From: Candidatus Uhrbacteria bacterium RIFCSPHIGHO2_02_FULL_46_47
GTDB taxonomy: Bacteria > Patescibacteriota > Patescibacteriia > GWA2-47-26
DNA: 44,861 nt
Direction: 5' to 3'
Assembly: GCA_001790815.1 (NCBI GenBank)
Contig: MGDU01000021.1
Span: 1-44,861 of the forward strand
In this document: piece after piece, positions 17,164-25,149 of the stretch
How the letters are laid out: every line of letters starts with the position of its first letter
Numbering within the stretch: the stretch's first letter is position 1
The notes under the pieces: generated by a model
What the model saw: the letters and a program-made list of their open reading frames with translations, nothing else
Told to the model about the DNA's origin: nothing
Databases searched by the model: none
Position numbers and translations under genes: made by a program

Positions 17164-17895
17164 CTATATTTTTACAATTAAACATTGTAGACCAGACATT
17201 TCAATGATTGGTTCTGGCTTATCTTTGAAAAAATCATCAAATGCTTTTCGGACTCCCGGCGCATTGATATAATCATGCGATATTATGATTCCGCCTCTGT
17301 TCATTCTGGGATAAAAAAACTGCAAACTAGCTGCTGTGGGCTCATGCAAATCTAAATCGAGATGTACAAATGAAAATGTCTTATTCTTTATCGGCTCGGC
17401 AGTGGAGGGAAAAAGACCCTTATAAAAATACACATTTTCATATTCCCCAAGATAATGTTTCACCTGTTCCAGTTGAGCGGAAAATTGTCCTTTATGAAAT
17501 TGGTTTGGATTATCCATAGCATGTAACTCGGGTAAACCTTCGAAAGTATCAAATAAATAGAGAGTTTTGTTTCCTTTGGCTTCACAGATTAATTTTGCAG
17601 ACCCGCCCCTATAACTGCCCACTTCTGCAATATCTCCATCTATCTTTTCTGTTCTTTTGACCGCCATAAATATCTGATAGGCCTCATTATCACCTAACAG
17701 CATTTCATTTTCCTTTTTAATCTTTCTAACTAAACGCAATACTTCTGACCTCTGCGGATCATTGTAATAAATAATCACTCCGTTCTTCAATGCGAAAGCG
17801 TAACAAGCGAGTCCTACGATAATCTTTCTTGGAAAGGCCAGCCATTTTGCTGTTGCTAACCATTTGATGATTTTTTTTGCAATTTTCTTTATCAT
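17164..17895 (-). CDS. TylF/MycF-like SAM O-methyltransferase
   Basis: A 243-residue class I SAM-dependent methyltransferase resembling TylF/MycF and related sugar O-methyltransferases. SAM-binding GDIAEVGSYRGGSA lies near residue 87, LYLFDTFEGLPE near 112, and the metal-type FVHLDLDLHEPTA and GIIISHDY near 165-190 are characteristic. A short hydrophobic stretch near residues 20-40 may associate it with the membrane. It probably methylates a hydroxyl of a surface sugar, which is inference. The IS30 element is inserted 13 bases upstream of its ATG, between it and the next gene of the locus, so its original promoter context is changed. Confidence 0.82.
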   Translation of the reverse strand: MIKKIAKKIIKWLATAKWLAFPRKIIVGLACYAFALKNGVIIYYNDPQRSEVLRLVRKIKKENEMLLGDNEAYQIFMAVKRTEKIDGDIAEVGSYRGGSAKLICEAKGNKTLYLFDTFEGLPELHAMDNPNQFHKGQFSAQLEQVKHYLGEYENVYFYKGLFPSTAEPIKNKTFSFVHLDLDLHEPTAASLQFFYPRMNRGGIIISHDYINAPGVRKAFDDFFKDKPEPIIEMSGLQCLIVKI

Positions 17896-17908
17896 AACTT
17901 AGTTAGAC

Positions 17909-17925
17909 TCTAGAATCTAACGCAA
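17909..17925 (+). repeat. IS30 left inverted repeat
   Basis: TCTAGAATCTAACGCAA, the exact reverse complement of the right end at 18957-18973. A preceding GAC matches the GAC after the right end. Confidence 0.92.
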
Positions 17926-17969
17926 CACCTATGATACCGTGGCGGTATTATCGGTAACGCGTTAGATCT

Positions 17970-18965
17970 ATGAATTATCATCGTTTAAGTGAGGGTGAGC
18001 GAGAGGAGATCAGCAGAATGCTCGCTCAAGGATGTTCGTTTGGAGATATTGCCCGTTTCCTGGGCAGGTCTGTGAGCACCGTGAGCAATGAGGTCTCGGC
18101 CGGAGGATGCAATCGGTATGTATACCGAGCAGCCACTGCTCACAGGCGTGCCCAGAGAAAAGCCAGAAAGAGAAAGCTGTGGAAACGCAAGATCCTTCTG
18201 GAACCTCGTATGCGCAGGTATGTGCAGGCGAAACTTCGCCTGCGTTGGTCGCCTGAGGAAATTGCTCGCAAGATTGCCAAGGAGTATCCTTTAGATATGA
18301 CTATGCGCATATCTCCGGAAGCGATCTACTCCTACCTCTATGTCCTGCCAAGGGGTGCGCTCAAGAAAGAACTCCTGGCGTGCCTGCGACGGGAACGAAA
18401 ACGACGGCATACACGGAGAAGCCATGCGCAAGAGGCCGTAGGGAGAGGCCAAATCCTCGATATGCTCTCCATTGAAGAACGACCGGCAGAGGTTGCCGAC
18501 CGGATCATCCCCGGCCACTGGGAAGGCGATCTCCTGATTGGCAAGAACAGACAATCCGCGCTCGGTTCACTGGTAGAACGCACGACCCGTACCACGATTC
18601 TCGTACCTCTCAAGGACAGAACTGCGGAAACGGTACGGAAGGCGTTTGCAAAAGAGGCCAAGAAGATTCCCTTGCATATGCGGCTCTCTCTGACGTATGA
18701 TCAAGGCAAAGAGATGGCAGGACACAAACTCTTCACTAAAGACACGCGGATGCAGGTGTACTTTGCTCATCCGGCGTCCCCTTGGGAGAGAGGCACGAAT
18801 GAGAATACCAACGGCCTGATCCGACAGTTCTTCCCGAAAGGCACTGACTTTTCAAAGATCTCCCGTCGAGAGGTAAAGCATGTGCAACACCTGCTCAACG
18901 GCAGACCTCGAAAGGTGCTTGATTACGCAACACCCTATGAAATATTTAACGTACTATTGCGTTAG
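17970..18965 (+). CDS. IS30-family transposase
   Basis: A 331-residue transposase, complete for the family. The N-terminus is a helix-turn-helix region (LSEGEREEISRMLAQGCS, then a second helix ending GRSVSTVSNEV). The integrase core carries the DDE triad: Asp in GHWEGDLLIGK near 181, Asp in LTYDQGKE near 243, and Glu in NENTNGLIRQ near 278. It binds the terminal repeats and carries out cut-and-join transposition through a circular intermediate in known relatives. The stop codon lies inside the right inverted repeat. A fold-back structure in the leader might limit read-through expression from outside. The frame shows no disruption. Confidence 0.95.
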   Translation: MNYHRLSEGEREEISRMLAQGCSFGDIARFLGRSVSTVSNEVSAGGCNRYVYRAATAHRRAQRKARKRKLWKRKILLEPRMRRYVQAKLRLRWSPEEIARKIAKEYPLDMTMRISPEAIYSYLYVLPRGALKKELLACLRRERKRRHTRRSHAQEAVGRGQILDMLSIEERPAEVADRIIPGHWEGDLLIGKNRQSALGSLVERTTRTTILVPLKDRTAETVRKAFAKEAKKIPLHMRLSLTYDQGKEMAGHKLFTKDTRMQVYFAHPASPWERGTNENTNGLIRQFFPKGTDFSKISRREVKHVQHLLNGRPRKVLDYATPYEIFNVLLR

Positions 18966-18973
18966 ATTCTAGA
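18957..18973 (-). repeat. IS30 right inverted repeat
   Basis: TTGCGTTAGATTCTAGA, the reverse complement of the left end. It overlaps the transposase stop codon and is followed by the target duplication GAC. Confidence 0.92.
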
Positions 18974-18980
18974 GACCACC

Positions 18981-19850
18981 TTATTTAAATAGTTTCCTGG
19001 CGTGTATAACCAAGGCAAACCCCGCGAAGCGCCCAATGACGCGCTCAAAACTACTCAAGGACATAACATCGGCATCTCCTAAATGTACCCGGCGCCGTTT
19101 CCATATATGATAAACTCCCGGAAACAGATCAGGCCAGTGGAAAGAATGTTTACGCAAACCAATAATTTCAAACTCCTTAAACAACTGTCGCATCTGCCGC
19201 CCGGAATACACTTTCGTCATTGGATTTAATCTATCTTCCTTGGTATTCCAAGCCAGTTCAGTCGCATGCCCGAGCCAATTGCGGCCGTGCCGAAAGATTC
19301 CGCCAAAAATAATACCGCGCATCAAAAGTAAGCTGACCAGATACTGAAAAGACCACTTTGCGTAAAGCATCACAACCGCGTTCCCTCCCGGTTTAAGCAC
19401 GCGCCGTATTTCGTCAATTGTCTTTTGCGTGTTGGGAGTATGATGCAATACACCGCTGGAAAATACCACATCAAAACTATTATCGGGAAACGGTAAATTC
19501 TCCGCGTCGGCCTGTACCGCGTTTCCGGCAAGACCAAGCAGATCAAATTTAGCTTTGGTAATCGCAACCGCCTCATCCGTTAAATCCGAAGCGGTTACCT
19601 GCGCTCCATCAAGCGCAAAAAGTATACTGCTTGATCCCGCGCCGCAACCGATTTCAAGGACAGCTTTACCCTTTAGCCCAATCTTTTGCATTTCCCGTAC
19701 TTGCTCCCCTTCTTCCATCTCTAAAAGCATTCTTATCGCGCCGAGCTCTTGTAAAAATCGCTCACGGCTTTGTACACTTTTATCCGCCTGGCCGCGTTTT
19801 CCCCATCCCTTTCCCCAAAATTCCTTCATCTCTTGTTTTAGTGTATTCAT
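18981..19850 (-). CDS. Class I SAM-dependent methyltransferase
   Basis: A methyltransferase of about 289 residues. Motif I is VLEIGCGAGSSSILFA, the acidic loop ASDLTDEAV follows, and ADAENLPFPDNSFDVVFSSG with VLHHTPN completes a Methyltransf_11-type domain. The C-terminal 130 residues include hydrophobic stretches, as in lipid- or polyprenyl-linked substrate methylases. The track start at 19940 would overlap the upstream gene by 77 bases; ATG 19850 follows that gene's stop and begins with a plausible N-terminus, so I use it, although no clear ribosome binding site is seen. The substrate is unknown. The IS30 element lies just beyond its stop codon and separates it from the other methyltransferase. 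Confidence 0.8.
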   Translation of the reverse strand: MNTLKQEMKEFWGKGWGKRGQADKSVQSRERFLQELGAIRMLLEMEEGEQVREMQKIGLKGKAVLEIGCGAGSSSILFALDGAQVTASDLTDEAVAITKAKFDLLGLAGNAVQADAENLPFPDNSFDVVFSSGVLHHTPNTQKTIDEIRRVLKPGGNAVVMLYAKWSFQYLVSLLLMRGIIFGGIFRHGRNWLGHATELAWNTKEDRLNPMTKVYSGRQMRQLFKEFEIIGLRKHSFHWPDLFPGVYHIWKRRRVHLGDADVMSLSSFERVIGRFAGFALVIHARKLFK

Positions 19851-19863
19851 ACTGTGAAAAAAT

Positions 19864-21243
19864 TTAGGCGGGCGAACAAAAAGTCCTAACCGCCGGGTGA
19901 TCTTTTGCTTCTCTCTCCATCTTATCAAGAGCTGCATCAACCCGCGAATCTTTCAAACGATAAAAATCCCTAAGCGTCCTAAAATTGCCCCGCTTATAAA
20001 AGCGGCATTGATTCCTAAAATAATATGCGAGCGGTGCCAGCCAGAGCGGCACTTGATGAGGAATAGGAAGGGATTCTTTCCAAACCTCCTTCCGAACTTC
20101 TTTAAAATCTTCCAAATCGTGGAGCACATCATCCGTGATGACTTCATGCGCGGCTTTTTGATAAGGCCAATTATAGAGATCGCTTAAAAGCCGCGCGACT
20201 TCTTCCTTTGATTGTGGCGCGACGGACAGTTCTCCCGTATGTGCCGCGCGTATTTTCTCAAAAAGCTCGTCCTCGGTTTCCGGCAAATGAAACGAGGCGA
20301 CAAATTTCTCAAATCCGCCCGCGACCTTATCAACATGGCGAAACAAATGTTCCTGATCCATGGTACCCACAATTGAAATTACCGGTATGCCTTCAATATA
20401 CGCCTCCAGCCCGGTTGTTGACCAAGAAGTCATGAGCAGATCTATTCGAGATAACCACTCCGACAACGGAACGTTTAACATCACTTTCACCCGCTTGGGG
20501 TAGCGCTTTTGCAGAAACATATACTCTTTTTCATCCTCAAACGGACTTGGCCGGAAAATAACCTTTCCGGGAAAATCTTCAAGAAAACGCTTTAGATATC
20601 GCATCGAAAGCCGCAGCGTTGCCTGATCAAGCCAGCACATATCTTCAAAATGCCGGCGCGGAGGCAACCAAGGAAACGAAAAATCTTTGTGGAAATCGAA
20701 AAGGGCTCGCGCGTAATGCGGTTCGCCGTAATACGCGCTGGTGGTTTTCGCGGAAAAGGCCACGCCAAGGGTAAACTCTTTTGGATCAGTCGGAAGCGCG
20801 CGCGTACGGACATGATGGCGATAAACATCCAACCGAGGACTTCCCGCGACCGTCAGTTGATCGTCCCGAAACATGCCGGTCTCTAAAAGCGAATTGCGAA
20901 CATAGTCACTCCAAACATAACACCTGCGTACCCATTCAACGGAATCAATACGTTCGTAGGCCTCTCCCTTAAAAACCGCCAACATGCTTTCCTTGGTTAG
21001 ATACGCGCCTTCAGCGGGAAATACATAGATACGCGAACACTTGGAAGCCGGTTTGGCAAATGACATATTGGCACGGTTGGCCATTACGCCATGCGGTTTA
21101 AACCGCCGTAGATTCGGCACCATATCAAGAAGCGTGGACAGCCGCGCGTCCGCTCCTTTTTTCAAAAACGCGCGCTGCAACATCCGGGTGGCTATAAAAT
21201 CTCGACGAGCATTATCGGCGACCAAAAGAATTCTTTTTTTCAT
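19864..21243 (-). CDS. Surface carbohydrate biosynthesis protein
   Basis: A 459-residue protein resembling the surface carbohydrate biosynthesis family found beside nonulosonate genes. It looks like a GT-B-type transferase related to CDP-glycerol and capsule transferases: RILLVADNARRDF at the N-terminus, YVFPAEGAYLTKESML near 75, TVAGSPRLDVYR near 133 and a C-terminal nucleotide-binding half with VIFRPSPFEDEKEY and LLMTSWSTTGLEAYIEGIP near 270-290. I use ATG 21243 rather than the TTG two codons upstream because AGG is suitably placed. It follows LegB by 12 bases. It may transfer or assemble a glycan containing the legionaminate, which is inference. Confidence 0.68.
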   Translation of the reverse strand: MKKRILLVADNARRDFIATRMLQRAFLKKGADARLSTLLDMVPNLRRFKPHGVMANRANMSFAKPASKCSRIYVFPAEGAYLTKESMLAVFKGEAYERIDSVEWVRRCYVWSDYVRNSLLETGMFRDDQLTVAGSPRLDVYRHHVRTRALPTDPKEFTLGVAFSAKTTSAYYGEPHYARALFDFHKDFSFPWLPPRRHFEDMCWLDQATLRLSMRYLKRFLEDFPGKVIFRPSPFEDEKEYMFLQKRYPKRVKVMLNVPLSEWLSRIDLLMTSWSTTGLEAYIEGIPVISIVGTMDQEHLFRHVDKVAGGFEKFVASFHLPETEDELFEKIRAAHTGELSVAPQSKEEVARLLSDLYNWPYQKAAHEVITDDVLHDLEDFKEVRKEVWKESLPIPHQVPLWLAPLAYYFRNQCRFYKRGNFRTLRDFYRLKDSRVDAALDKMEREAKDHPAVRTFCSPA

Positions 21244-21255
21244 AATCAATTCAAC

Positions 21256-22254
21256 CTAAACATTGTAGATGTCATTTTTATAACGATTGAAATTTTCGGT
21301 TATCCGGAACCACTCAATAGTCCGGCGCAATCCTTCCTGTAAAGAAACCCCGGAGGTCCATCCGGTCAATTCCTTAATACGCCGACTATCGCATACCAGG
21401 CGCTCCACCTCGCTTCGCTCCGGCCGTTGACGCACGTCGTCTTTTGCAATCATCACCTGAACTCCCATCAGTTCAAATATCTGTTTTGCAAGATCGCCAA
21501 TGGAAATCTCCGTACTTGATCCGATATTAACCTCTTTACCCACCGCGGCATCGCAACTTCCAAGCGCCACTAATCCCCGACAGGTATCCTCAACATAGTT
21601 GAAATCCCTGGTTGGAGTAAGCGAGCCGAGCTTAATCTCTTTTAACCCGGCGAGTACCTGGGTCACAATCGTGGGGATCACCGCGCGCGCCGATTGACGC
21701 GGACCATAAGTGTTAAACGGGCGGGCAATCGTAACCGGCGTTCCAAATGAACAGTGAAAAGATTCGGCCAGACGATCTGCTCCCAGCTTTGCGGCGGCAT
21801 ATGGCGATTGGGTCTGAAAGGGATGACTTTCATCAATGGGTACATACCGCGCCGTTCCATATACCTCGGAGGTGGACACGATTACTACGCGCGATAAATC
21901 CAACTCCCGAGCAGCCTGCAATATATTAAGCGCTCCCTTAATATTCGTATCCACATAAGCGTCCGGACTATGATATGAAAAAGGGATCGCAATAAGCGAA
22001 GCCAGATGAAAGACCGCGTCAACCCCTTTTACCGCGGTACGCACCCCGTGCGGATCCCGTATATCGCCTGCAATAACTTCTACATTCTTGAGCAACTCCT
22101 TGGGAAGAGTATCCAGCCACCCCCAAGAATTAAAGGAATTGTAAAACACGAATGCGCGCACGCGACATCCTTCCTTGAGAAGGAATTCCACGAGATGACT
22201 CCCGATAAAACCGTCAGCACCAGTTACCATGACTTTTTTTTCTTTTAATTCCAT
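21256..22254 (-). CDS. legB: LegB-like NDP-sugar 4,6-dehydratase
   Basis: A 332-residue extended SDR of the LegB type, which converts NDP-GlcNAc to the 4-keto-6-deoxy sugar in legionaminic-acid synthesis. It has VTGADGFIGSHLVEFL, the catalytic STSEVYGTARYVPIDESHP, the Tyr-Lys in SPYAAAKLGAD near 150-160 and the characteristic RPFNTYGPRQSARAVIPTI. These last two motifs are especially close to known LegB proteins. It begins after a rho-independent terminator that separates it from legI. GGGAGGAG lies about 22-29 bases upstream of the ATG, too far for an ordinary ribosome binding site, and no better in-frame start is open. Confidence 0.85.
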   Translation of the reverse strand: MELKEKKVMVTGADGFIGSHLVEFLLKEGCRVRAFVFYNSFNSWGWLDTLPKELLKNVEVIAGDIRDPHGVRTAVKGVDAVFHLASLIAIPFSYHSPDAYVDTNIKGALNILQAARELDLSRVVIVSTSEVYGTARYVPIDESHPFQTQSPYAAAKLGADRLAESFHCSFGTPVTIARPFNTYGPRQSARAVIPTIVTQVLAGLKEIKLGSLTPTRDFNYVEDTCRGLVALGSCDAAVGKEVNIGSSTEISIGDLAKQIFELMGVQVMIAKDDVRQRPERSEVERLVCDSRRIKELTGWTSGVSLQEGLRRTIEWFRITENFNRYKNDIYNV

Positions 22255-22285
22255 AGATGAGCAATGTTACAATGTTACTCCTCCC

Positions 22286-22339
22286 TAAATAAAAAAGCAA
22301 GGGGACCGTGTCTATACCGAATTTACACGATACCCCTTG
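22286..22339 (-). terminator. Rho-independent terminator after legI
   Basis: On the minus strand, CAAGGGGTATCGTGT pairs with ACACGGTCCCCTTG around a loop of about 13 bases, followed by CTTTTTTATTT. It lies between the LegI stop and the LegB start, so legC-legH-legI appear to end here and legB needs its own initiation or read-through. Confidence 0.8.
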
Positions 22340-22349
22340 ATCTCGCCCT

Positions 22350-23351
22350 CTACATTTCAATTAGTTCATCGGCGTTAAAATCACGCCTGGCCCTTTGACC
22401 AAGCACCCAATCCCACTCCATCGCGCTTATCCCGCTACCGGGCCGTTTAGTAGTAATGTTATCTTCGCTAAATACCTCGCCTTTAACAATGTCATAAGAA
22501 GCAACGATACTTTTTCGCGCCACCGCTTTTAGCACTTCCTCCCGTGCGGTGGGGCGCTTTACCCCATCGCCCAGCGCTTTTTCAACATTGCGAATTGCGC
22601 AAACCATCGCTTTAAGTTCTGCCGGCTCCAGCGAAGCTTTATGGTCTGGGCCTTCCATATTGCGATCAAGCGTAAAGTGTTTTTCAATTACTTGCGCGCC
22701 CAAGGCGACTGCCGCAACTGAAATTTCAATGCCAAGCGTATGATCAGAATAACCCACCTTCACTCCCAGCACATCACGCATCGTTATCATCGCACGCAGA
22801 TTAACGTCTTCCATGGCAGTTGGATAATCAGTGTGACAGTGAAGCACCGTGATTTTGTCTTTGGGAGTACCGGCAAATACAAGCACATCAAGCGCGGCAC
22901 GCGCCTCTTCAAGCGTTGCCATCCCTGTTGACATAATAATTTCACGACCAAGCGCTCCGATTCTGCGCAAAAGCGGCAAATTGGTAATTTCGCCAGAGGC
23001 AATCTTGAATATAGTCATGCCCAGCCCAGCCAAAAAATCCACGCTTTGAAGATCAAACGGCGTGGACATGAACATGATTCCTGTCTTCGCGCAATGCGCA
23101 GCAAGCTTGCGATGTGCGTCAGGCGAAAGTTCAAGAGCGCGTAGCATCTCGGCTTGCGAGTCATTAGTCCCGGTGTTGGCCACCTGATAGGACGCTTTCT
23201 TGGCCGTACGCGTCACGAGCGTCTCCGCCCGAAACGTCTGAAACTTCACCGCATCAGCACCAGCTTCCTTAGCCACATCAACCATGCGCTTGGCAATCGC
23301 AAGCTCACCATTATGATTAACCCCGGCTTCGGCAATGATAAATGTTTTCAT
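22350..23351 (-). CDS. legI: Legionaminate/sialate synthase (LegI/NeuB-like)
   Basis: A 333-residue synthase that condenses phosphoenolpyruvate with the free hexosamine-derived sugar to form the nine-carbon acid. The NeuB barrel has IIAEAGVNHNGELAIAKRMV at the start, AVKFQTF near 36, FMSTPFD near 92, FKIASGEITN near 113, STGMAT, and GYSDHTLG with EKHFTLDRNMEGPDH near 205-230. The C-terminal 60 residues form the SAF (antifreeze-like) lid with RKSIVA and ITTKRPGSGI. All parts are present at normal length. ATGA overlap couples it to the NeuD/LegH-like gene. Substrate specificity for the legionaminic precursor is inferred from the neighbouring genes. Confidence 0.9.
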   Translation of the reverse strand: MKTFIIAEAGVNHNGELAIAKRMVDVAKEAGADAVKFQTFRAETLVTRTAKKASYQVANTGTNDSQAEMLRALELSPDAHRKLAAHCAKTGIMFMSTPFDLQSVDFLAGLGMTIFKIASGEITNLPLLRRIGALGREIIMSTGMATLEEARAALDVLVFAGTPKDKITVLHCHTDYPTAMEDVNLRAMITMRDVLGVKVGYSDHTLGIEISVAAVALGAQVIEKHFTLDRNMEGPDHKASLEPAELKAMVCAIRNVEKALGDGVKRPTAREEVLKAVARKSIVASYDIVKGEVFSEDNITTKRPGSGISAMEWDWVLGQRARRDFNADELIEM

Positions 23352-23980
23352 ACTGATTTTTTAGCCGGTACGCCAACATAGGTGCCGGGCCCAAGACAAT
23401 CTTTCGTAACTGCCGCGCCGGCGCCGATAATACAATGATCGCCAATGGTTTTATATTGAACCACTGACGCGCCCACGCCAATAAGTGAATACGCGCCGAC
23501 TTTGACACCCCCGCTTAAAGTAACCCCCGGCGCAAGATGCGTAAAATCTCCGACCACGCAGTCGTGATCAACAGATGCTCGCGTATTAATAATTGCATAA
23601 CGCCCGATGTGCGTGCCGGAATTAATCACCACTCCATCCATGACTACGGTCCCTTCTCCGATTTGCACCTCTTCATTTATAACCGCATGTGGCGAAATAA
23701 TCGCTGGCATCGTGAACTCAAGCCCGCGCAATTTCTCAACCAACCGCTCACGCAAATCACCATTTCCTAGATATCCAATGCCAAGCACTGCAGAAAGTTG
23801 CGGATGGTCTTTTTTAAGACGCGGCAACACCTCATCCTTTCCAAGATAAGCCATACCCAACAGTGGGCCGCGGGTTTCACTGTCGGTATATCCAAGAATT
23901 TCAAAGGTGCCGAGTTTTTTTATCATACTGGCAACTACTTTCGCGTGCCCTCCGCCTCCAATAATTACAATCTTCTCCAT
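23348..23980 (-). CDS. legH: NeuD/PglD-like sugar acyltransferase (LegH-like)
   Basis: A 210-residue acyltransferase of the NeuD/PglD type. The N-terminal part is a Rossmann-like sugar-nucleotide domain starting IVIIGGGGHAKVVASMI. The C-terminal part is a left-handed beta-helix with hexapeptide repeats (for example VQIGEGTVVMDG, THIGRYAIIN, SVDHDCVVGDF with the catalytic His, VKVGAYSLIGVGA). In legionaminic synthesis LegH N-acetylates the 4-amino group made by LegC, and the adjacency to LegC and LegI fits this. It starts 6 bases after the LegC stop. An O-acetyltransferase role (NeuD) cannot be ruled out. Confidence 0.83.
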   Translation of the reverse strand: MEKIVIIGGGGHAKVVASMIKKLGTFEILGYTDSETRGPLLGMAYLGKDEVLPRLKKDHPQLSAVLGIGYLGNGDLRERLVEKLRGLEFTMPAIISPHAVINEEVQIGEGTVVMDGVVINSGTHIGRYAIINTRASVDHDCVVGDFTHLAPGVTLSGGVKVGAYSLIGVGASVVQYKTIGDHCIIGAGAAVTKDCLGPGTYVGVPAKKSV

Positions 23981-23986
23981 AGTATT

Positions 23987-25135
23987 TTAAGTAAAATAGC
24001 TTTTGACCGCGGCGGACACCGCTTCTAGCTGTTCATTAGTAATATTCACACTGCAAGGAATATTAAGACAACTTTCCCACGCCGCCCTGGCACAAAGAGC
24101 GTCTCCGCCATATACCATAGATTCTTTATACATCGGTAGCGTATGAATCAAATTCCAAATCGGTCGGGCCTGAATACCTTGAGCAATCAGATAGGCAAGC
24201 AACGGCTCTTTCATATCTGCCGCAACCTGAATAGTTGAAAGCCAGTAATTGCTTTTTGCCCATGATGCTTCTTGTAAAACCTTCAGCTTCCCGGCGAATC
24301 CGTCAAAAAGTTCGCGATAGCGGTTGGCAATTTCGCGTTTGCGGGCCGCATACTCATCCAGTTTTTCCAGCTGGGCTACCCCGAACGCCGCCTGGATATT
24401 TGTAAGCCGATAATTGTAACCAATCTCGTCATGATCGTAGCGCAGGGGATCTTTTTTAGCTTGCGTGCTTAAATGGCGCACGCGCTTGGCCCATTCTTCA
24501 TTATTGGTAACGATCATCCCTCCGCCGCCGGTGGTAATAATCTTGTTGCCATTGAATGAAAGGCATCCGATGTCCCCAAGCACGCCGGCCTTTTTCCCCT
24601 TATATTCCGACCCCAAACTTTCCGTCGCGTCTTCAATCACGCATACTTTATACTGGCGGCATACTTCCGTGAGCGCATCCATATCCGTAGGGTGTCCCAA
24701 GGCATTTACCGGAATTACCGCGCCGACCCGTTGGCCGGTCTTTTTATAGTAGGTCATCCCGCTACCGCGTTTTTCACATTCACTGTTTAAAAACTGCGCG
24801 ATTTGATTTACATCCAGGCAGAGTGTTCCCGGGTCGCAATCAAAAAATATCGGAGATGCTCCAACATAGCGCGCAACATTGACTGGGGCGACAAAAGTCA
24901 AGGTAGGTACCAGCACGATATCGTCTTTTTTAACTCCCGCGATAATCAGCGCGAGGTGCAGGGCGGCCGTGCCATTGACTACTGCCACGGCATGCGCGAC
25001 GCCGAGATACCTGGCCACCCCATCTTCAAAGCGATTCACAAAACTACCAGCCGAAGAAACCCAGCCGGTATCCAAACAATCTTTAATATAGCGCCATTCA
25101 TTCCCGGCCATTACTGGTTCAGCAAGCGGAATCAT
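23987..25135 (-). CDS. legC: LegC-like NDP-4-keto-sugar aminotransferase
   Basis: A 382-residue PLP-dependent aminotransferase of the DegT family, resembling LegC. It has IPLAEPVMAGNEWRYIKDCL at the start, then GWVSSAGSFVNRFE, NGTAALHLALI near 54, the cofactor-stacking IEDATESLGSE near 170 and the Schiff-base Lys in FNGNKIITTGGGGM near 199. It would aminate C4 of the LegB product using glutamate. It is the first gene of the legC-legH-legI block that ends in the terminator at 22.3 kb. The Nudix-GNAT fusion gene lies just upstream. Confidence 0.87.
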   Translation of the reverse strand: MIPLAEPVMAGNEWRYIKDCLDTGWVSSAGSFVNRFEDGVARYLGVAHAVAVVNGTAALHLALIIAGVKKDDIVLVPTLTFVAPVNVARYVGASPIFFDCDPGTLCLDVNQIAQFLNSECEKRGSGMTYYKKTGQRVGAVIPVNALGHPTDMDALTEVCRQYKVCVIEDATESLGSEYKGKKAGVLGDIGCLSFNGNKIITTGGGGMIVTNNEEWAKRVRHLSTQAKKDPLRYDHDEIGYNYRLTNIQAAFGVAQLEKLDEYAARKREIANRYRELFDGFAGKLKVLQEASWAKSNYWLSTIQVAADMKEPLLAYLIAQGIQARPIWNLIHTLPMYKESMVYGGDALCARAAWESCLNIPCSVNITNEQLEAVSAAVKSYFT

Positions 25136-25149
25136 AATTCTTACACTTA

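Larger units (their letters stand above)
17909..18973 (+). mobile_element. Intact IS30-family insertion sequence
   Basis: A 1065-base element with one transposase gene and near-terminal inverted repeats TCTAGAATCTAACGCAA (17909-17925) and its exact complement at 18957-18973. It is bounded by the 3-base direct repeat GAC (17906-17908 and 18974-18976), which is a typical IS30 target duplication. It sits between two minus-strand polysaccharide genes in the opposite orientation. The left end also contains nested inverted repeats (ATCTAACGC with GCGTTAGAT, and ATACCG with CGGTAT) that could fold over the transposase leader. Exact ends and an intact frame suggest a recent insertion. Confidence 0.93.

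Noticed and set aside
19864-19940. Long 77-base overlap between the methyltransferase and surface-carbohydrate genes
   Set aside because: An inner ATG at 19850 removes the overlap and fits the protein family better.
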